DNA of 64,000 bases from Thermovibrio guaymasensis (GTDB lineage Bacteria > Aquificota > Aquificia > Desulfurobacteriales > Desulfurobacteriaceae). The position numbers and the translations under genes were made by a program. The stretch covers positions 667,331 through 731,330 of the forward strand of contig NZ_RBIE01000001.1 of NCBI RefSeq assembly GCF_003633715.1, given 5' to 3'. Positions 16,964 through 25,270 of this stretch are shown piece by piece. The notes beneath the pieces were generated by a model, which saw nothing but the letters and a program-made list of their open reading frames with translations, did no database searches and was not told the origin of the DNA. How positions within the stretch are numbered: the first letter of the stretch is position 1; every line of letters starts with the position of its first letter.

Positions 16964-17784
16964 AAGAAAGGATAGTTGGAGCTCTTATCGTTCTAATTTA
17001 TGCTCTCCTCATGTACTTACTTCCCTACAACTACTACTACTCCCTCGTTTACCTGCTGGGAGTTTTTATGGTGGTCGAGCTCTTTAAAATGGCCTCCCTT
17101 GAAAAGCTCTTGACCTGGGCAGTTCTCCTATTCTCACTTGCCTTCTTTGTGGCTGTAAACCTTCCACTTGTTTTATCCCTCCTATCAAAAGTCTTCTCAA
17201 GTTTCTCCCTTATCTTTTACAGCGGAACTTTTCTCTCTTACCTTCTTATTCTCCTACCGGCCCTACTCTCCCTTACTCTCCTCCTTTTCTCTCTCCTTTC
17301 TTACGGTGAGGTTAAAACTTCCTTCTTTCCGACCCTTTTCTTCCTCATCTATATAACCTTTGGAACCGTTGCCCTTGCTAAGTTAACTAAACCCTACTTC
17401 CTCCTTCTACTGTCAATTGTCTGGAGTACAGATACTTTTGCCTACTTAGTCGGTAAGTACTTTGGGAAGAGGAGGATTACTCCGAAAGTTAGCCCTAAAA
17501 AGACCCTTGAGGGCTCTGTTGGAGGAAGTCTTGCAGGAGCTCTCCTATCCCTTCTCATAGGTTCAGAGCTGGGCCTTCTGGAACCTTCTCTAGAGAGTTT
17601 ATTCATTTTGTTTTTCCTTACCGTTGTATCCCAGCTCGGAGACCTACTTGAGAGCGCACTAAAGAGGCTATTTGGTGTAAAGGATTCTGGTAATATAATA
17701 CCCGGCCATGGCGGGGTCCTTGATAGACTTGACAGTACTCTTGCTGTTTCCCCATTCCTCTTTGTTATTGGAGGCCTTTCATGA
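16960..17784 (+). CDS. cdsA: Phosphatidate cytidylyltransferase
   Basis: A 274-residue membrane protein with about eight hydrophobic segments. It makes CDP-diacylglycerol for phospholipid synthesis. The C-terminal third holds the family signature: VSPKKTLEGSVGG, then SQLGDLLESALKRLFGVKDSG, and IPGHGGVLDRLDS, whose Asp residues bind Mg2+ and CTP. Overlaps uppS by 4 nt and hypE by 4 nt, so lipid and hydrogenase-maturation genes are in one transcription unit. Confidence 0.94.
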   Translation: MKERIVGALIVLIYALLMYLLPYNYYYSLVYLLGVFMVVELFKMASLEKLLTWAVLLFSLAFFVAVNLPLVLSLLSKVFSSFSLIFYSGTFLSYLLILLPALLSLTLLLFSLLSYGEVKTSFFPTLFFLIYITFGTVALAKLTKPYFLLLLSIVWSTDTFAYLVGKYFGKRRITPKVSPKKTLEGSVGGSLAGALLSLLIGSELGLLEPSLESLFILFFLTVVSQLGDLLESALKRLFGVKDSGNIIPGHGGVLDRLDSTLAVSPFLFVIGGLS

Positions 17785-18767
17785 AGAAGGTAGAAATTGG
17801 GCACGGAAGCGGAGGTAAGCTTACAAAGGAGCTGGTAGAGAACCTATTCCTTAAATACTTTAGTTCTCCTGCCCTTCATAAGCTTTCCGACTCTACTTAT
17901 GCTCCTGGATTTAATAAGTTGGCCATTACTACGGACAGTTACGTCGTTCAGCCCCTTTTCTTCCCCGGTGGAAACATTGGAAAGCTTGCAGTGAGCGGAA
18001 CCGTTAACGACCTTACTGTTGGCGGAGCTCTTCCCAAATACCTAACTGCTGGTTTTATTATTGAAGAAGGTTTTCCATTAGAAGAGCTTGAGAAGATAGT
18101 TTCTACCATGGCTGAGACTGCTAAAGAAGCCGGAGTTGAAATTGTTGCAGGTGATACTAAAGTCGTTGAAAAGGGAAAGTGTGACGGAGTTTATATAAAC
18201 ACTGCTGGGGTTGGTCAGGTTGTTAGGGAACTTTCCCCGAAACTTATAAAGCCTGGGGATAAGGTAATAGTTACTGGAACTATTGGGGACCATGGAATAG
18301 CAATATCCCTTGCAAGGGAAGAGTTTGAGCTTGAAACGACACTTGAGAGCGACTGCGCTCCTCTTAACTCTCTCCTAGTTTCCCTCTTTGAACTTCCCGG
18401 CTTGAGATTTATGAGGGATCCAACCAGGGGAGGGCTTGCCACTGTTTTAGTTGAGGTCTGTGAGTCTGCCGGGCTTGGAGCTCTTTTGTACGAGGAGAAG
18501 ATTCCCGTTAGGGAAGACGTTAAGTTCGTATGCGACATGCTCGGTTACGATCCTCTCTACCTTGCAAATGAAGGCAAGGCTGTTGTAATAGTTTCTCCTG
18601 AAGATTCACAGAGGGCCCTTGAAATTCTCCGTTCCCATCCCCTTGGTAAGAATGCACAGTTAATAGGAGAGATTACTCAAGATCCTCACGTTTTACTTAA
18701 AACGGAAGTTGGAGGGATGAGGAGGTTGGAGCTCCTTGAGGAAGATTCCCTTCCAAGGATCTGTTAA
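17781..18767 (+). CDS. hypE: [NiFe]-hydrogenase maturation protein HypE
   Basis: A 328-residue PurM-like ATPase that, with HypF, converts a carbamoyl group on its C-terminal Cys to thiocyanate, the source of the CN- ligands of [NiFe]-hydrogenase. The hallmark C-terminal PRIC tail is intact. The N-terminal GHGSGGKL and the DPTRGG motif fit the family. hypD follows after one intervening gene. hypA, hypB, hypC and hypF are not in view. The presence of hyp genes indicates hydrogen metabolism. Confidence 0.95.
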   Translation: MKKVEIGHGSGGKLTKELVENLFLKYFSSPALHKLSDSTYAPGFNKLAITTDSYVVQPLFFPGGNIGKLAVSGTVNDLTVGGALPKYLTAGFIIEEGFPLEELEKIVSTMAETAKEAGVEIVAGDTKVVEKGKCDGVYINTAGVGQVVRELSPKLIKPGDKVIVTGTIGDHGIAISLAREEFELETTLESDCAPLNSLLVSLFELPGLRFMRDPTRGGLATVLVEVCESAGLGALLYEEKIPVREDVKFVCDMLGYDPLYLANEGKAVVIVSPEDSQRALEILRSHPLGKNAQLIGEITQDPHVLLKTEVGGMRRLELLEEDSLPRIC

Positions 18768-19535
18768 ATGGTTGAACCGATAGAAGTCCTAAGAATTCTC
18801 CTTGTTTCATACTCCTTCGTTCTGGCGGTGGTTCTCCTTGATAGGAAGTTTTCCATAGGAATTTGGAAAGAGCTACTCATCTCTTCCGTTCTTTCCCTCA
18901 TCCAACTTATTTTGATTGGATTTGTAATTCTCTTCTTCTTAAAGCTTAAGCATCCTATCTATAACTTCATCTTCGTTCTCTTCTTCTACTTTAACGCCTC
19001 TTTGATTGCCCTTAAGAGGTTTAACCTTCCACTTCCAAAGTATAGAGCTTTTCTCGTTATCTTTTTCTCTATCTCTACTCTCTCTAGTTTAACCCTCTTC
19101 CTCCTTTACTTTGGAGGGGTTCTACACTTGAAGGCCACTTCACTAATTCCTCTTGCCGGAATAGTTACTGCTGCAGGAATGAGGAGCCTCTCCCTTTCCT
19201 TTAAGTACTACTCTACTCGCTTACAGGATTTGGAGGATATTATCCTGGGAATGGCTGCTTTGGGAGCTCCGAATTTTGAAATTTTTAAGTTTATTTTCCG
19301 CCAGCTCATTGATGACGTAACGACCCCTGTGAGGGATATGTTCCGCTCCGTTGGTATAGTCCACATTCCGGGAGTTATGGTCGGTCTTCTCCTTGCTGGA
19401 GCCTTTCCCTTAAAGGCAGCCCTCGTTCAGTTTGCAGTTCTCAGCACTATGGTCTTTCAGTTTACATTTACTCCAACCCTTGCCCTGTTTCTCCTGGTTC
19501 TTTCCTTTGGAGTTAAAATTCCTAACAGGAGTTGA
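18768..19535 (+). CDS. FetB/UPF0014-family membrane permease
   Basis: A 255-residue membrane protein with about seven hydrophobic segments matching FetB (YbbM, UPF0014), the permease of an ABC-type iron exporter. The conserved core reads IPLAGIVTAAGMRSLSLS, then TRLQDLEDIILGMAALGAP, and PVRDMFRSVGIVHIPGVM. No FetA-type ATPase gene is adjacent; instead it sits between hypE and hypD, starting directly after the hypE stop. A link to metal supply for hydrogenase maturation is possible but unproven. Confidence 0.82.
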   Translation: MVEPIEVLRILLVSYSFVLAVVLLDRKFSIGIWKELLISSVLSLIQLILIGFVILFFLKLKHPIYNFIFVLFFYFNASLIALKRFNLPLPKYRAFLVIFFSISTLSSLTLFLLYFGGVLHLKATSLIPLAGIVTAAGMRSLSLSFKYYSTRLQDLEDIILGMAALGAPNFEIFKFIFRQLIDDVTTPVRDMFRSVGIVHIPGVMVGLLLAGAFPLKAALVQFAVLSTMVFQFTFTPTLALFLLVLSFGVKIPNRS

Positions 19536-19538
19536 ATT

Positions 19539-20588
19539 ATGAAGAGAGAAAGAGTTAAAGAACTTGTAAACCTAATCCATTCACTTGCTCCAAGGGATAG
19601 AAAAGTAAAGATAATGAACGTCTGCGGTTCTCATGAACATACGATAACCCATGCAGGCCTCCGTTCCTTGATGCCTGAAGCTATTGAGCTCGTTCCGGGA
19701 CCGGGGTGTCCAGTTTGTGTCTGTTCTGAAAGCGACGTAATAAACGCAATAAACCTTTCAAATAGGGACGACGTTATCCTCGCAACTTACGGAGATATGC
19801 TGAGAGTCCCTACAAAAATCGGTTCAATCAGGAGCAGTGGCGGAAACTATAAGATGATCTCTGCTCCACATGAGGTTTTAAAGATTGCAAAAGAGAATCC
19901 CGATAAGAAAGTTGTCTTTTTCTCAATAGGATTTGAAACGACCACAGCTCCAACAGCTGCTCTCCTTGAGATGGGTATTCCGGATAACGTCTTTATACTT
20001 ACCTCTCAAAAGCTTACCCCTGAGATAATGGAAGTTCTAGTTAAGGATTCTGAGGTAGGAGTTGATGCGTTTATTGCTCCCGGCCACGTTTCTGCAATAG
20101 TAGGCTCAAAGGCTTGGAAGGTCTTCCCTGAGGAGTACGGAATACCGACAGTTGTTGCTGGGTTTGAGCCGGAGAACCTCCTCCTTGCGATTGTTAAGGT
20201 TCTCTACCAGCTAAAAGAGGGAAGGGCGGACCTTGAGAACGTCTATAGCGGAGTTGTTCGTCCTGAAGGGAATAGAAAGGCTCAGGAACTTATGTATAAG
20301 TACTTTGAAAAGGCTGATGTAAACTGGAGGGGAATAGGTTTGATTCCAAAATCGGGGCTGGAGCTCCGACCGGAATACTCTAACGTTAACGCAAAAGTAG
20401 TCTTCAACCTTCCAGAAATCAAAGAGGAGAAAATCCCAGGGTGCATCTGCGACAAGGTCGTCCTCGGTAAGGCCTATCCAACCGACTGTAAACTCTTCGG
20501 GACTGCCTGCACCCCGAGAAATCCCAAAGGCCCCTGTATGGTCTCCTTAGAGGGCGCCTGCAACATTTGGTACCGCTTCGGAAATTAA
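19539..20588 (+). CDS. hypD: [NiFe]-hydrogenase maturation protein HypD
   Basis: A 349-residue iron-sulfur protein that assembles the Fe(CN)2CO unit with HypC. Family signatures are NVCGSHEHTI, VPGPGCPVCV, and FFSIGFETTTAPTAA, with a C-terminal [4Fe-4S] region beginning GCICDKV and containing CTPRNPKGPCMVS. All expected cysteines are present. It is the last gene of the plus-strand operon before the two-component system. Confidence 0.95.
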   Translation: MKRERVKELVNLIHSLAPRDRKVKIMNVCGSHEHTITHAGLRSLMPEAIELVPGPGCPVCVCSESDVINAINLSNRDDVILATYGDMLRVPTKIGSIRSSGGNYKMISAPHEVLKIAKENPDKKVVFFSIGFETTTAPTAALLEMGIPDNVFILTSQKLTPEIMEVLVKDSEVGVDAFIAPGHVSAIVGSKAWKVFPEEYGIPTVVAGFEPENLLLAIVKVLYQLKEGRADLENVYSGVVRPEGNRKAQELMYKYFEKADVNWRGIGLIPKSGLELRPEYSNVNAKVVFNLPEIKEEKIPGCICDKVVLGKAYPTDCKLFGTACTPRNPKGPCMVSLEGACNIWYRFGN

Positions 20589-20663
20589 CTTTTATCCCCT
20601 CTTTTCTCTATTCTCCAGTTAGTATTTCTCTTTGGTAGAGTATTATCTTTGGAGGAGAGAAAT

Positions 20664-21983
20664 TTGGACAGTTTTAGGGTTCTGCTTGTTGAAGACGATA
20701 AAGTTCAGAGGGAGCTCCTTACCGAGCTTTTAGAGGAGGAAGGCTTTTCGGTTGCTTCGGCCTCAAGCGGTGAGAGAGCCCTTGACCTCTTCAGGAAGGA
20801 GCGCTACGACGCGGTTATTACCGACGTTCGCCTTCCTGGTATGAGCGGTTTGGAGCTCCTACAGAAGTTAAAAGAGCTTGAGCCCTCTGTTGAAATAATA
20901 GTGATAACCGCTTTCAGCAGCGTTGATGATGCTGTAAAGGCTATAAAAATGGGAGCTTTCCACTACGTAACAAAGCCCTTTGAGCCCGAAGTTCTGCTTA
21001 ACCTGCTCAGAAAGGCCTGTAAGCTGAGACTCCTCTCTAAACCTTCAAGGGAGTGTTGCGGTCTGGTTTACTCCTCAAAGGTTATGGAGAATTTGATTAA
21101 TCAGGCTTCACTCTTTGCCCGCTCCGATGCTCCCGTTTTAATAACCGGTGAAAGCGGAAGCGGTAAGGAGCTCCTTGCCCGTTTCATCCACAGGGAGAGC
21201 CGCAGAAAAGTGCAGTTCGTTGCGGTCAACTGCGGAGCTCTCCCCAAGGAACTCTTTGAAGCCGAGCTCTTTGGCTACGAGAAGGGAGCCTTCACCGGAG
21301 CAACCTCCTCCAAAAAGGGGCTTGTTGAGGAAGCCGAAGGAGGAACTCTCTTCCTTGACGAAATTGGCGAACTTCCTTTAGAACTCCAACCCAAACTCCT
21401 GCGCTTTCTTCAGGAGGGAGAGTTCAGAAGGGTAGGGAGCACCAAACTCAGAAAGGCCAGTGTTCGGATTATAGCCGCAACAAACAGGGACTTAAAAAGA
21501 ATGGTTAAAGATGGAAAATTCAGGGAAGATCTATACTACCGGCTGAGCGTTTTAACTCTTAATATACTGCCCCTCAGGGATAGGCCTGAAGATATTCCCG
21601 TTTTAATTGAACACTTCTTAAGAAAGTACTCTAAAAAGTATTCAAAAAAGGTCAGGATAACCCTTGAAGCCCTTGAGCTTCTTTTGGCTTACTCCTATCC
21701 CGGAAACGTCAGGGAGCTTGAAAATCTGATTCACCGTTTAGTTATCCTTTCAAGAGGTGAAGTTGATAGAGCTCTTCTTACTTCCTTTATGAACCTAACT
21801 TCACCCTCGGTTTCCTTTACTCCCGACCTTTCAAAGCCTTTGCCTAAGGTAATTGAGGAAGTTGAGCGGGCAATGATAGAGGAGGCCTTAAGGAGGGCCA
21901 ACTTTGTCCAGACAAGGGCTGCAAGGCTTTTGGGAATAGATGAAAAGTCTTTGAGGTATAAGAGGAAGAAGTATGGAATTTAG
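20664..21983 (+). CDS. NtrC-family sigma-54-dependent response regulator
   Basis: A 439-residue three-domain activator. The receiver domain (~1-120) has the acidic pair EDD near residue 10 and phosphoacceptor Asp54. The AAA+ domain (~135-370) has Walker A GESGSGKE, the sigma-54 contact loop GAFTGA, and Walker B LFLDEIGE. A Fis-type helix-turn-helix ends the protein. The TTG at 20664 has GGAGG (20651-20655) 8 nt upstream, so it is preferred to the TTG at 20649. It overlaps the kinase gene by 11 nt. A sigma-54 promoter with two palindromic upstream sites lies just past the kinase and is the likely target. By position after hyp genes it could resemble HoxA/HydG, but the downstream operon is not a hydrogenase. 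Confidence 0.94.
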   Translation: MDSFRVLLVEDDKVQRELLTELLEEEGFSVASASSGERALDLFRKERYDAVITDVRLPGMSGLELLQKLKELEPSVEIIVITAFSSVDDAVKAIKMGAFHYVTKPFEPEVLLNLLRKACKLRLLSKPSRECCGLVYSSKVMENLINQASLFARSDAPVLITGESGSGKELLARFIHRESRRKVQFVAVNCGALPKELFEAELFGYEKGAFTGATSSKKGLVEEAEGGTLFLDEIGELPLELQPKLLRFLQEGEFRRVGSTKLRKASVRIIAATNRDLKRMVKDGKFREDLYYRLSVLTLNILPLRDRPEDIPVLIEHFLRKYSKKYSKKVRITLEALELLLAYSYPGNVRELENLIHRLVILSRGEVDRALLTSFMNLTSPSVSFTPDLSKPLPKVIEEVERAMIEEALRRANFVQTRAARLLGIDEKSLRYKRKKYGI

Positions 21984-23139
21984 GGAGCTCCCCCTTAAAA
22001 AGCTCTCACTCTTTGCCTTGCCTTTAACTTTCCTCTTTACCGTTATGCTCCTAAACTTCTACTTCCTTCAGAGCGAGCTTGAAGACTTCTACTCCTTAAT
22101 TATAAAGGAAGAAATTTCAAAAGTTCGCTCTGTCGTTGAGGGAACTCTCTCTGCAGGGGGAGACCCGGTTGATGCCCTCAGCTACTACATAGAGCACTCA
22201 AAGCTCCTTAAAGGTGCTACTTTCTACATCGGGGGAAGGGAGGTTATTGTTCCCGGCTCCGATATATCCGACTCTTACTATCAGGTTGTTTTGGAAGTTA
22301 AGCCCTTTAGATTTAAGCTCTTTATTGATACTTCCTATCTGAAAGAGCTCAACCGACACATAAAAATTATCTTCTTCTACCTCATATTCTTCACCCTCCT
22401 CTTTTCCCTTTTTCTCCTCTATTGGCTCAGGGAGTATTACAGGGAGAGAATTGAGCACGAGAGGGAGAGGCAGGAGAAAGAGAGAATTAAGAGTATTAAC
22501 CTCGTGATTCACTCAATCCTCCACGAAGTGAAGAACAGGCTCAACGTTTTAAACCTTTTACTCCACAGGTTTAAAAGGAGTGGCGATAGTAAATACCTTG
22601 ATATGTTGAGGCAGGAGCTCCGCTCCTTAAACCGCTACGTTGAGGAGACGGCCGATTTAAGGAAACCGATTTCTCTTGATATTGCCAAGTTTCCGGTCGG
22701 AGCCCTCTTTAACGAGCTGAAACTCAGGGTTGAGCCCCTTGCAGATAAGGGAGGTGTTAAACTCCTTTTTGACTACCACAACTGCCCTTTGAAGGCCGAC
22801 TACGAGAGGCTCCTCTCTGCCTTAACAGACCTTGTGAAAAATGCCATTGAGGCCCTTGAAGGTAAAGAGGAAAGAGTTGTAAGAGTAGGGGGACGGGGGG
22901 CCGGTAAGTTTTACACTTTTAAGGTTCTTGATAGCGGGGGAGAACTGCCGAAGAGGGAGCTCTTTAAACCCTTTAAAACCTCAAAGGATAGAGGTTTTGG
23001 CTTGGGGCTCTTTAACGTAAAGAGGATAGCTCTGGCCCACGGGGGAGAAGTATGGGCCTTTACACAGGACGGTTGGACCGTTTTTGAGCTGAAGATTCCT
23101 GCCGACTGCTCGGAAATTTCCCCGAAAAACGGGAAGTAG
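21973..23139 (+). CDS. Sensor histidine kinase, partner of the NtrC-type regulator
   Basis: A 388-residue membrane kinase: TM1 at ~10-32, a small periplasmic sensor of ~100 residues, TM2 at ~130-150, a charged linker, the dimerisation helix with His184 in LHEVKNRLNVL, and an ATPase domain with N box DLVKNAIEAL, G1 box DSGG and G2 box GFGLGLFNVKRI. The organisation resembles ZraS/HydH-type kinases. The periplasmic sensor has no recognisable metal motif, so the signal is unknown. The 3' end of the gene contains the first palindromic activator site. Confidence 0.9.
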   Translation: MEFRELPLKKLSLFALPLTFLFTVMLLNFYFLQSELEDFYSLIIKEEISKVRSVVEGTLSAGGDPVDALSYYIEHSKLLKGATFYIGGREVIVPGSDISDSYYQVVLEVKPFRFKLFIDTSYLKELNRHIKIIFFYLIFFTLLFSLFLLYWLREYYRERIEHERERQEKERIKSINLVIHSILHEVKNRLNVLNLLLHRFKRSGDSKYLDMLRQELRSLNRYVEETADLRKPISLDIAKFPVGALFNELKLRVEPLADKGGVKLLFDYHNCPLKADYERLLSALTDLVKNAIEALEGKEERVVRVGGRGAGKFYTFKVLDSGGELPKRELFKPFKTSKDRGFGLGLFNVKRIALAHGGEVWAFTQDGWTVFELKIPADCSEISPKNGK

Positions 23140-23156
23140 ATTCGGAAATTTTTCCG
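23111..23156. promoter_or_regulatory. Twin palindromic upstream activator sites
   Basis: Two related 14-bp palindromes: CGGAAATTTCCCCG at 23111-23124 (one imperfect position pair) and the perfect CGGAAATTTTTCCG at 23143-23156. Their centres are 32 bp apart, about three helical turns, so both lie on the same DNA face, as expected for an NtrC-type hexamer enhancer. They lie about 75 and 107 bp upstream of the predicted start of the sigma-54 promoter. The first site is inside the end of the kinase gene. A further smaller repeat, CCGAAAAACGG, starts at 23122. Confidence 0.75.
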
Positions 23157-23195
23157 TCCTTTTCTCTACGATTTCCCCTCTTTAGGCGTTCCAAA

Positions 23196-23213
23196 ATTGG
23201 CACTCCGATTGCT
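23196..23213 (+). promoter_or_regulatory. Sigma-54 (-24/-12) promoter
   Basis: The sequence TTGGCAC-TCCGA-TTGCT matches the sigma-54 consensus closely, with GG at 23199-23200 and GC at 23211-23212, exactly 10 nt between them. Transcription would start near 23223, which makes an upstream ATG at 23225 unlikely as a start and supports the ATG at 23249 for the first gene. The NtrC-family activator gene lies directly upstream. Confidence 0.9.
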
Positions 23214-23248
23214 AACAATATCCGATGAACTTAATAGTTGGACTAATC

Positions 23249-24220
23249 ATGAGAAAACTTCTTCTAATGACTTTTGTTGCGGCTTTGACGGGGTTTTTGC
23301 CGCAGACGGTAGCTGCCCAAGGTCAAAGGATAAAAACTTACGGAGCTTATATGGTGCAAACTCTTCCTAAAGAACCCCTTTCTAAGGAGGAGATAAACGA
23401 CCTTCTTCACATGCGCGAGGAGGAGAAGCTTGCCAGAGATGTCTACCTGACTCTCGGCAACTACTATCCCCTTCCCATTTTCAGGAACATTGCCCGCTCG
23501 GAAGAGCAACACATGAGGATGATTAAGCTCCTTCTTGATAAGTACTCCCTTCCCGACCCGGTTGAAGAGAGCGGAGGAAGAGTGGGAGTTTTTAAAGACC
23601 CGAAGCTGCAGAAGCTCTACAACAAACTGGTCTCTCGGGGAAAGCGCTCCCTGATTGACGCCCTTAAAGTTGGAGCTACAATTGAAGACCTTGACATTAA
23701 AGACCTTGAAGAGGCGCTCTCAAGAACCGATAACAAGGACATAAGGGTTGTTTATCAGAATTTGATGAGAGGTTCCCGAAACCACATGAGGGCATTTGTC
23801 AGACTTTTGAGGAGGTATGGTTCCGATTATCAACCTCGGTACATTTCCTCTGAGGAGTTTAACTCCATTCTCTCGGTTAAACATGAAGCCGGTTTTTACT
23901 CCCCCAGCGGTACCTATTTTGGCCCTCGGTTTCTTAAGGGGAAAGTCCTAAAGATTTCTCAGAAGCCAGGATTTAGACGGAAGAACGTAATGTGGTGGGT
24001 GGTCCAAATAAAAACGCCTCAAGGAGAAGTTTCCGTAAGAGTCGCTCCCGTCCGGTGGTTACCTCAGTTTGAAGTTAAAGCCGGAGATTTTGTAAAGGTT
24101 ATCAGACTTCCTTACTGGAATATAAAGGGACTAAACGGTTATATGGCCTGCAAGTTGATTGACGAGACTGCCGGAAAAACCTACGACTTCTCTAAGTGGC
24201 GCAAGTGGTGCAGGAGGTAA
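23249..24220 (+). CDS. Exported DUF2202 ferritin-like protein with C-terminal extra domain
   Basis: A 323-residue protein with a signal peptide (MRKLLLMTFVAALTGFLP, cleavage probably after VAA-Q). Residues ~45-200 match the DUF2202 ferritin-like domain: EEEKLARDVYLTL, the ARSEEQHMRMI helix, the repeated GS-NHMRAF ending, and several Glu/His positions spaced as in di-iron four-helix bundles. The last ~100 residues form a separate beta-rich, basic region, possibly an OB fold (inference). It is the first gene after the sigma-54 promoter. A periplasmic role in metal or oxidant handling is plausible but not shown. The start at 23249 is preferred to the ATG at 23225 because of the promoter position and because the signal peptide begins there. 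Confidence 0.8.
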   Translation: MRKLLLMTFVAALTGFLPQTVAAQGQRIKTYGAYMVQTLPKEPLSKEEINDLLHMREEEKLARDVYLTLGNYYPLPIFRNIARSEEQHMRMIKLLLDKYSLPDPVEESGGRVGVFKDPKLQKLYNKLVSRGKRSLIDALKVGATIEDLDIKDLEEALSRTDNKDIRVVYQNLMRGSRNHMRAFVRLLRRYGSDYQPRYISSEEFNSILSVKHEAGFYSPSGTYFGPRFLKGKVLKISQKPGFRRKNVMWWVVQIKTPQGEVSVRVAPVRWLPQFEVKAGDFVKVIRLPYWNIKGLNGYMACKLIDETAGKTYDFSKWRKWCRR

Positions 24221-24222
24221 AG

Positions 24223-25047
24223 ATGCTGAGAAAATTTGTCAGCCTAATGCTCTTTTACTCCCTTCTGGTGATGCTTATCAGCGGTGTAGTTCTCTTCATA
24301 ATGCCCCACGGAAGGGTAGCCTACTGGACAGGCTGGACTTTCTTAGGTCTTGATAAAGACCAGTGGGATAACCTCCATATTATCTTTGGTTTTCTCATGC
24401 TCTTTTTCGGCTTCTGGCACCTCCTTTTAAACTGGAGGGCCATCGTAAACTACTTCAAATCCAAATATTTCCTCGTTTCAACCCTTTTAACCGTTATCGT
24501 TGCCGTTGGGGCTGTTTCAAACTTACCTCCCTTTAAAAACTTCATTGACTTTGGTGAAAAGATTAAAAACAGCTGGCCTAAACCCGCAACCATGCCTCCC
24601 GCTCCGCATGCCGAGCTCTTTCCCCTCTCTAAAGTTGCCCAGATGGTAGGCCTTGAGCCCCGGCAGGCCGTTGAAGTTCTTAGGAGCAGGGGCATTAAAG
24701 TTCCCTCACCAAATACCACTTTAAAAGAGATTGCAAACCTTAATAATACTACTCCTGCAAGGGTTTACGAGATTCTCCTTGAGGTCTCTCCGAAAAGGAG
24801 CTCCTCCCGAACTCTCCGGTTTCAGCCGGGCTCGGGTATGGGCAGGCTTACTTTAAAGGAGGTCTGCGCTCAGCTGAGGATTCCCCTTAACGTTTGTCTT
24901 GAGAGGCTTAGGAAGAGGGGAATTGAGGCAGCTCCCGATTCTCAGCTTAGGGAGATTGCCTTTAAAAATGGACTCTATCCCTATCAGTTAATTGAAATTC
25001 TTCAGGGAGGTAAAAATGGGGAAACTTCAGAAGCTGGCCATAAGTGA
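24223..25047 (+). CDS. DUF4405-type membrane protein with two C-terminal repeats
   Basis: A 274-residue protein. The first ~110 residues contain three hydrophobic helices with LHIIFGFLMLFFGFWH in the second, the histidine pattern of DUF4405, a family thought to resemble cytochrome b-type haem-binding bundles. After a Pro-rich linker come two related ~50-residue units (about residues 134-183 and 205-257): each begins with a Leu-x-(K/E)-V helix, has a VEVLRSRGI / LERLRKRGI core, and ends with a Tyr-containing ILL/ILQ helix. The repeats resemble small winged or HTH-like folds seen in some DUF4405 proteins; their function is unknown. AGGAGGT precedes the ATG. Confidence 0.7.
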   Translation: MLRKFVSLMLFYSLLVMLISGVVLFIMPHGRVAYWTGWTFLGLDKDQWDNLHIIFGFLMLFFGFWHLLLNWRAIVNYFKSKYFLVSTLLTVIVAVGAVSNLPPFKNFIDFGEKIKNSWPKPATMPPAPHAELFPLSKVAQMVGLEPRQAVEVLRSRGIKVPSPNTTLKEIANLNNTTPARVYEILLEVSPKRSSSRTLRFQPGSGMGRLTLKEVCAQLRIPLNVCLERLRKRGIEAAPDSQLREIAFKNGLYPYQLIEILQGGKNGETSEAGHK

Positions 25048-25270
25048 TGAGGGTTTCATCTTTGACCCTGAAACGGGAAGCAGCTTCACTGTTAACCAGA
25101 CCGGTCTCTTTATTCTGAAGCTCCTTAAGGAGGGTAAAAGTCAGGAAGAGATTGTTGAGGCTTTAACAGAGGAGTTTGACGTGAGCCGTGGGGAAGCCGC
25201 CAGAGACCTGATTGACTTCCTTGAGCAGCTAAGGCTCAACGGCCTTTTAAGGGAGGAGAAAAATGTATAA
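25016..25270 (+). CDS. PqqD-like (RiPP recognition element fold) protein
   Basis: An 84-residue protein with the PqqD pattern: an N-terminal beta hairpin (ISDEGFIFDPETGSSFTVN), the conserved N-x-T-G turn, and three helices ending FLEQLRLNGLL. PqqD-type domains bind the leader segment of ribosomal peptides and present it to modifying enzymes. They also occur in systems without known peptide substrates. The ATG at 25016 has GGGAGGT upstream inside the preceding gene and overlaps it by 32 nt. The ATP-grasp gene overlaps by 8 nt. Confidence 0.75.
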   Translation: MGKLQKLAISDEGFIFDPETGSSFTVNQTGLFILKLLKEGKSQEEIVEALTEEFDVSRGEAARDLIDFLEQLRLNGLLREEKNV

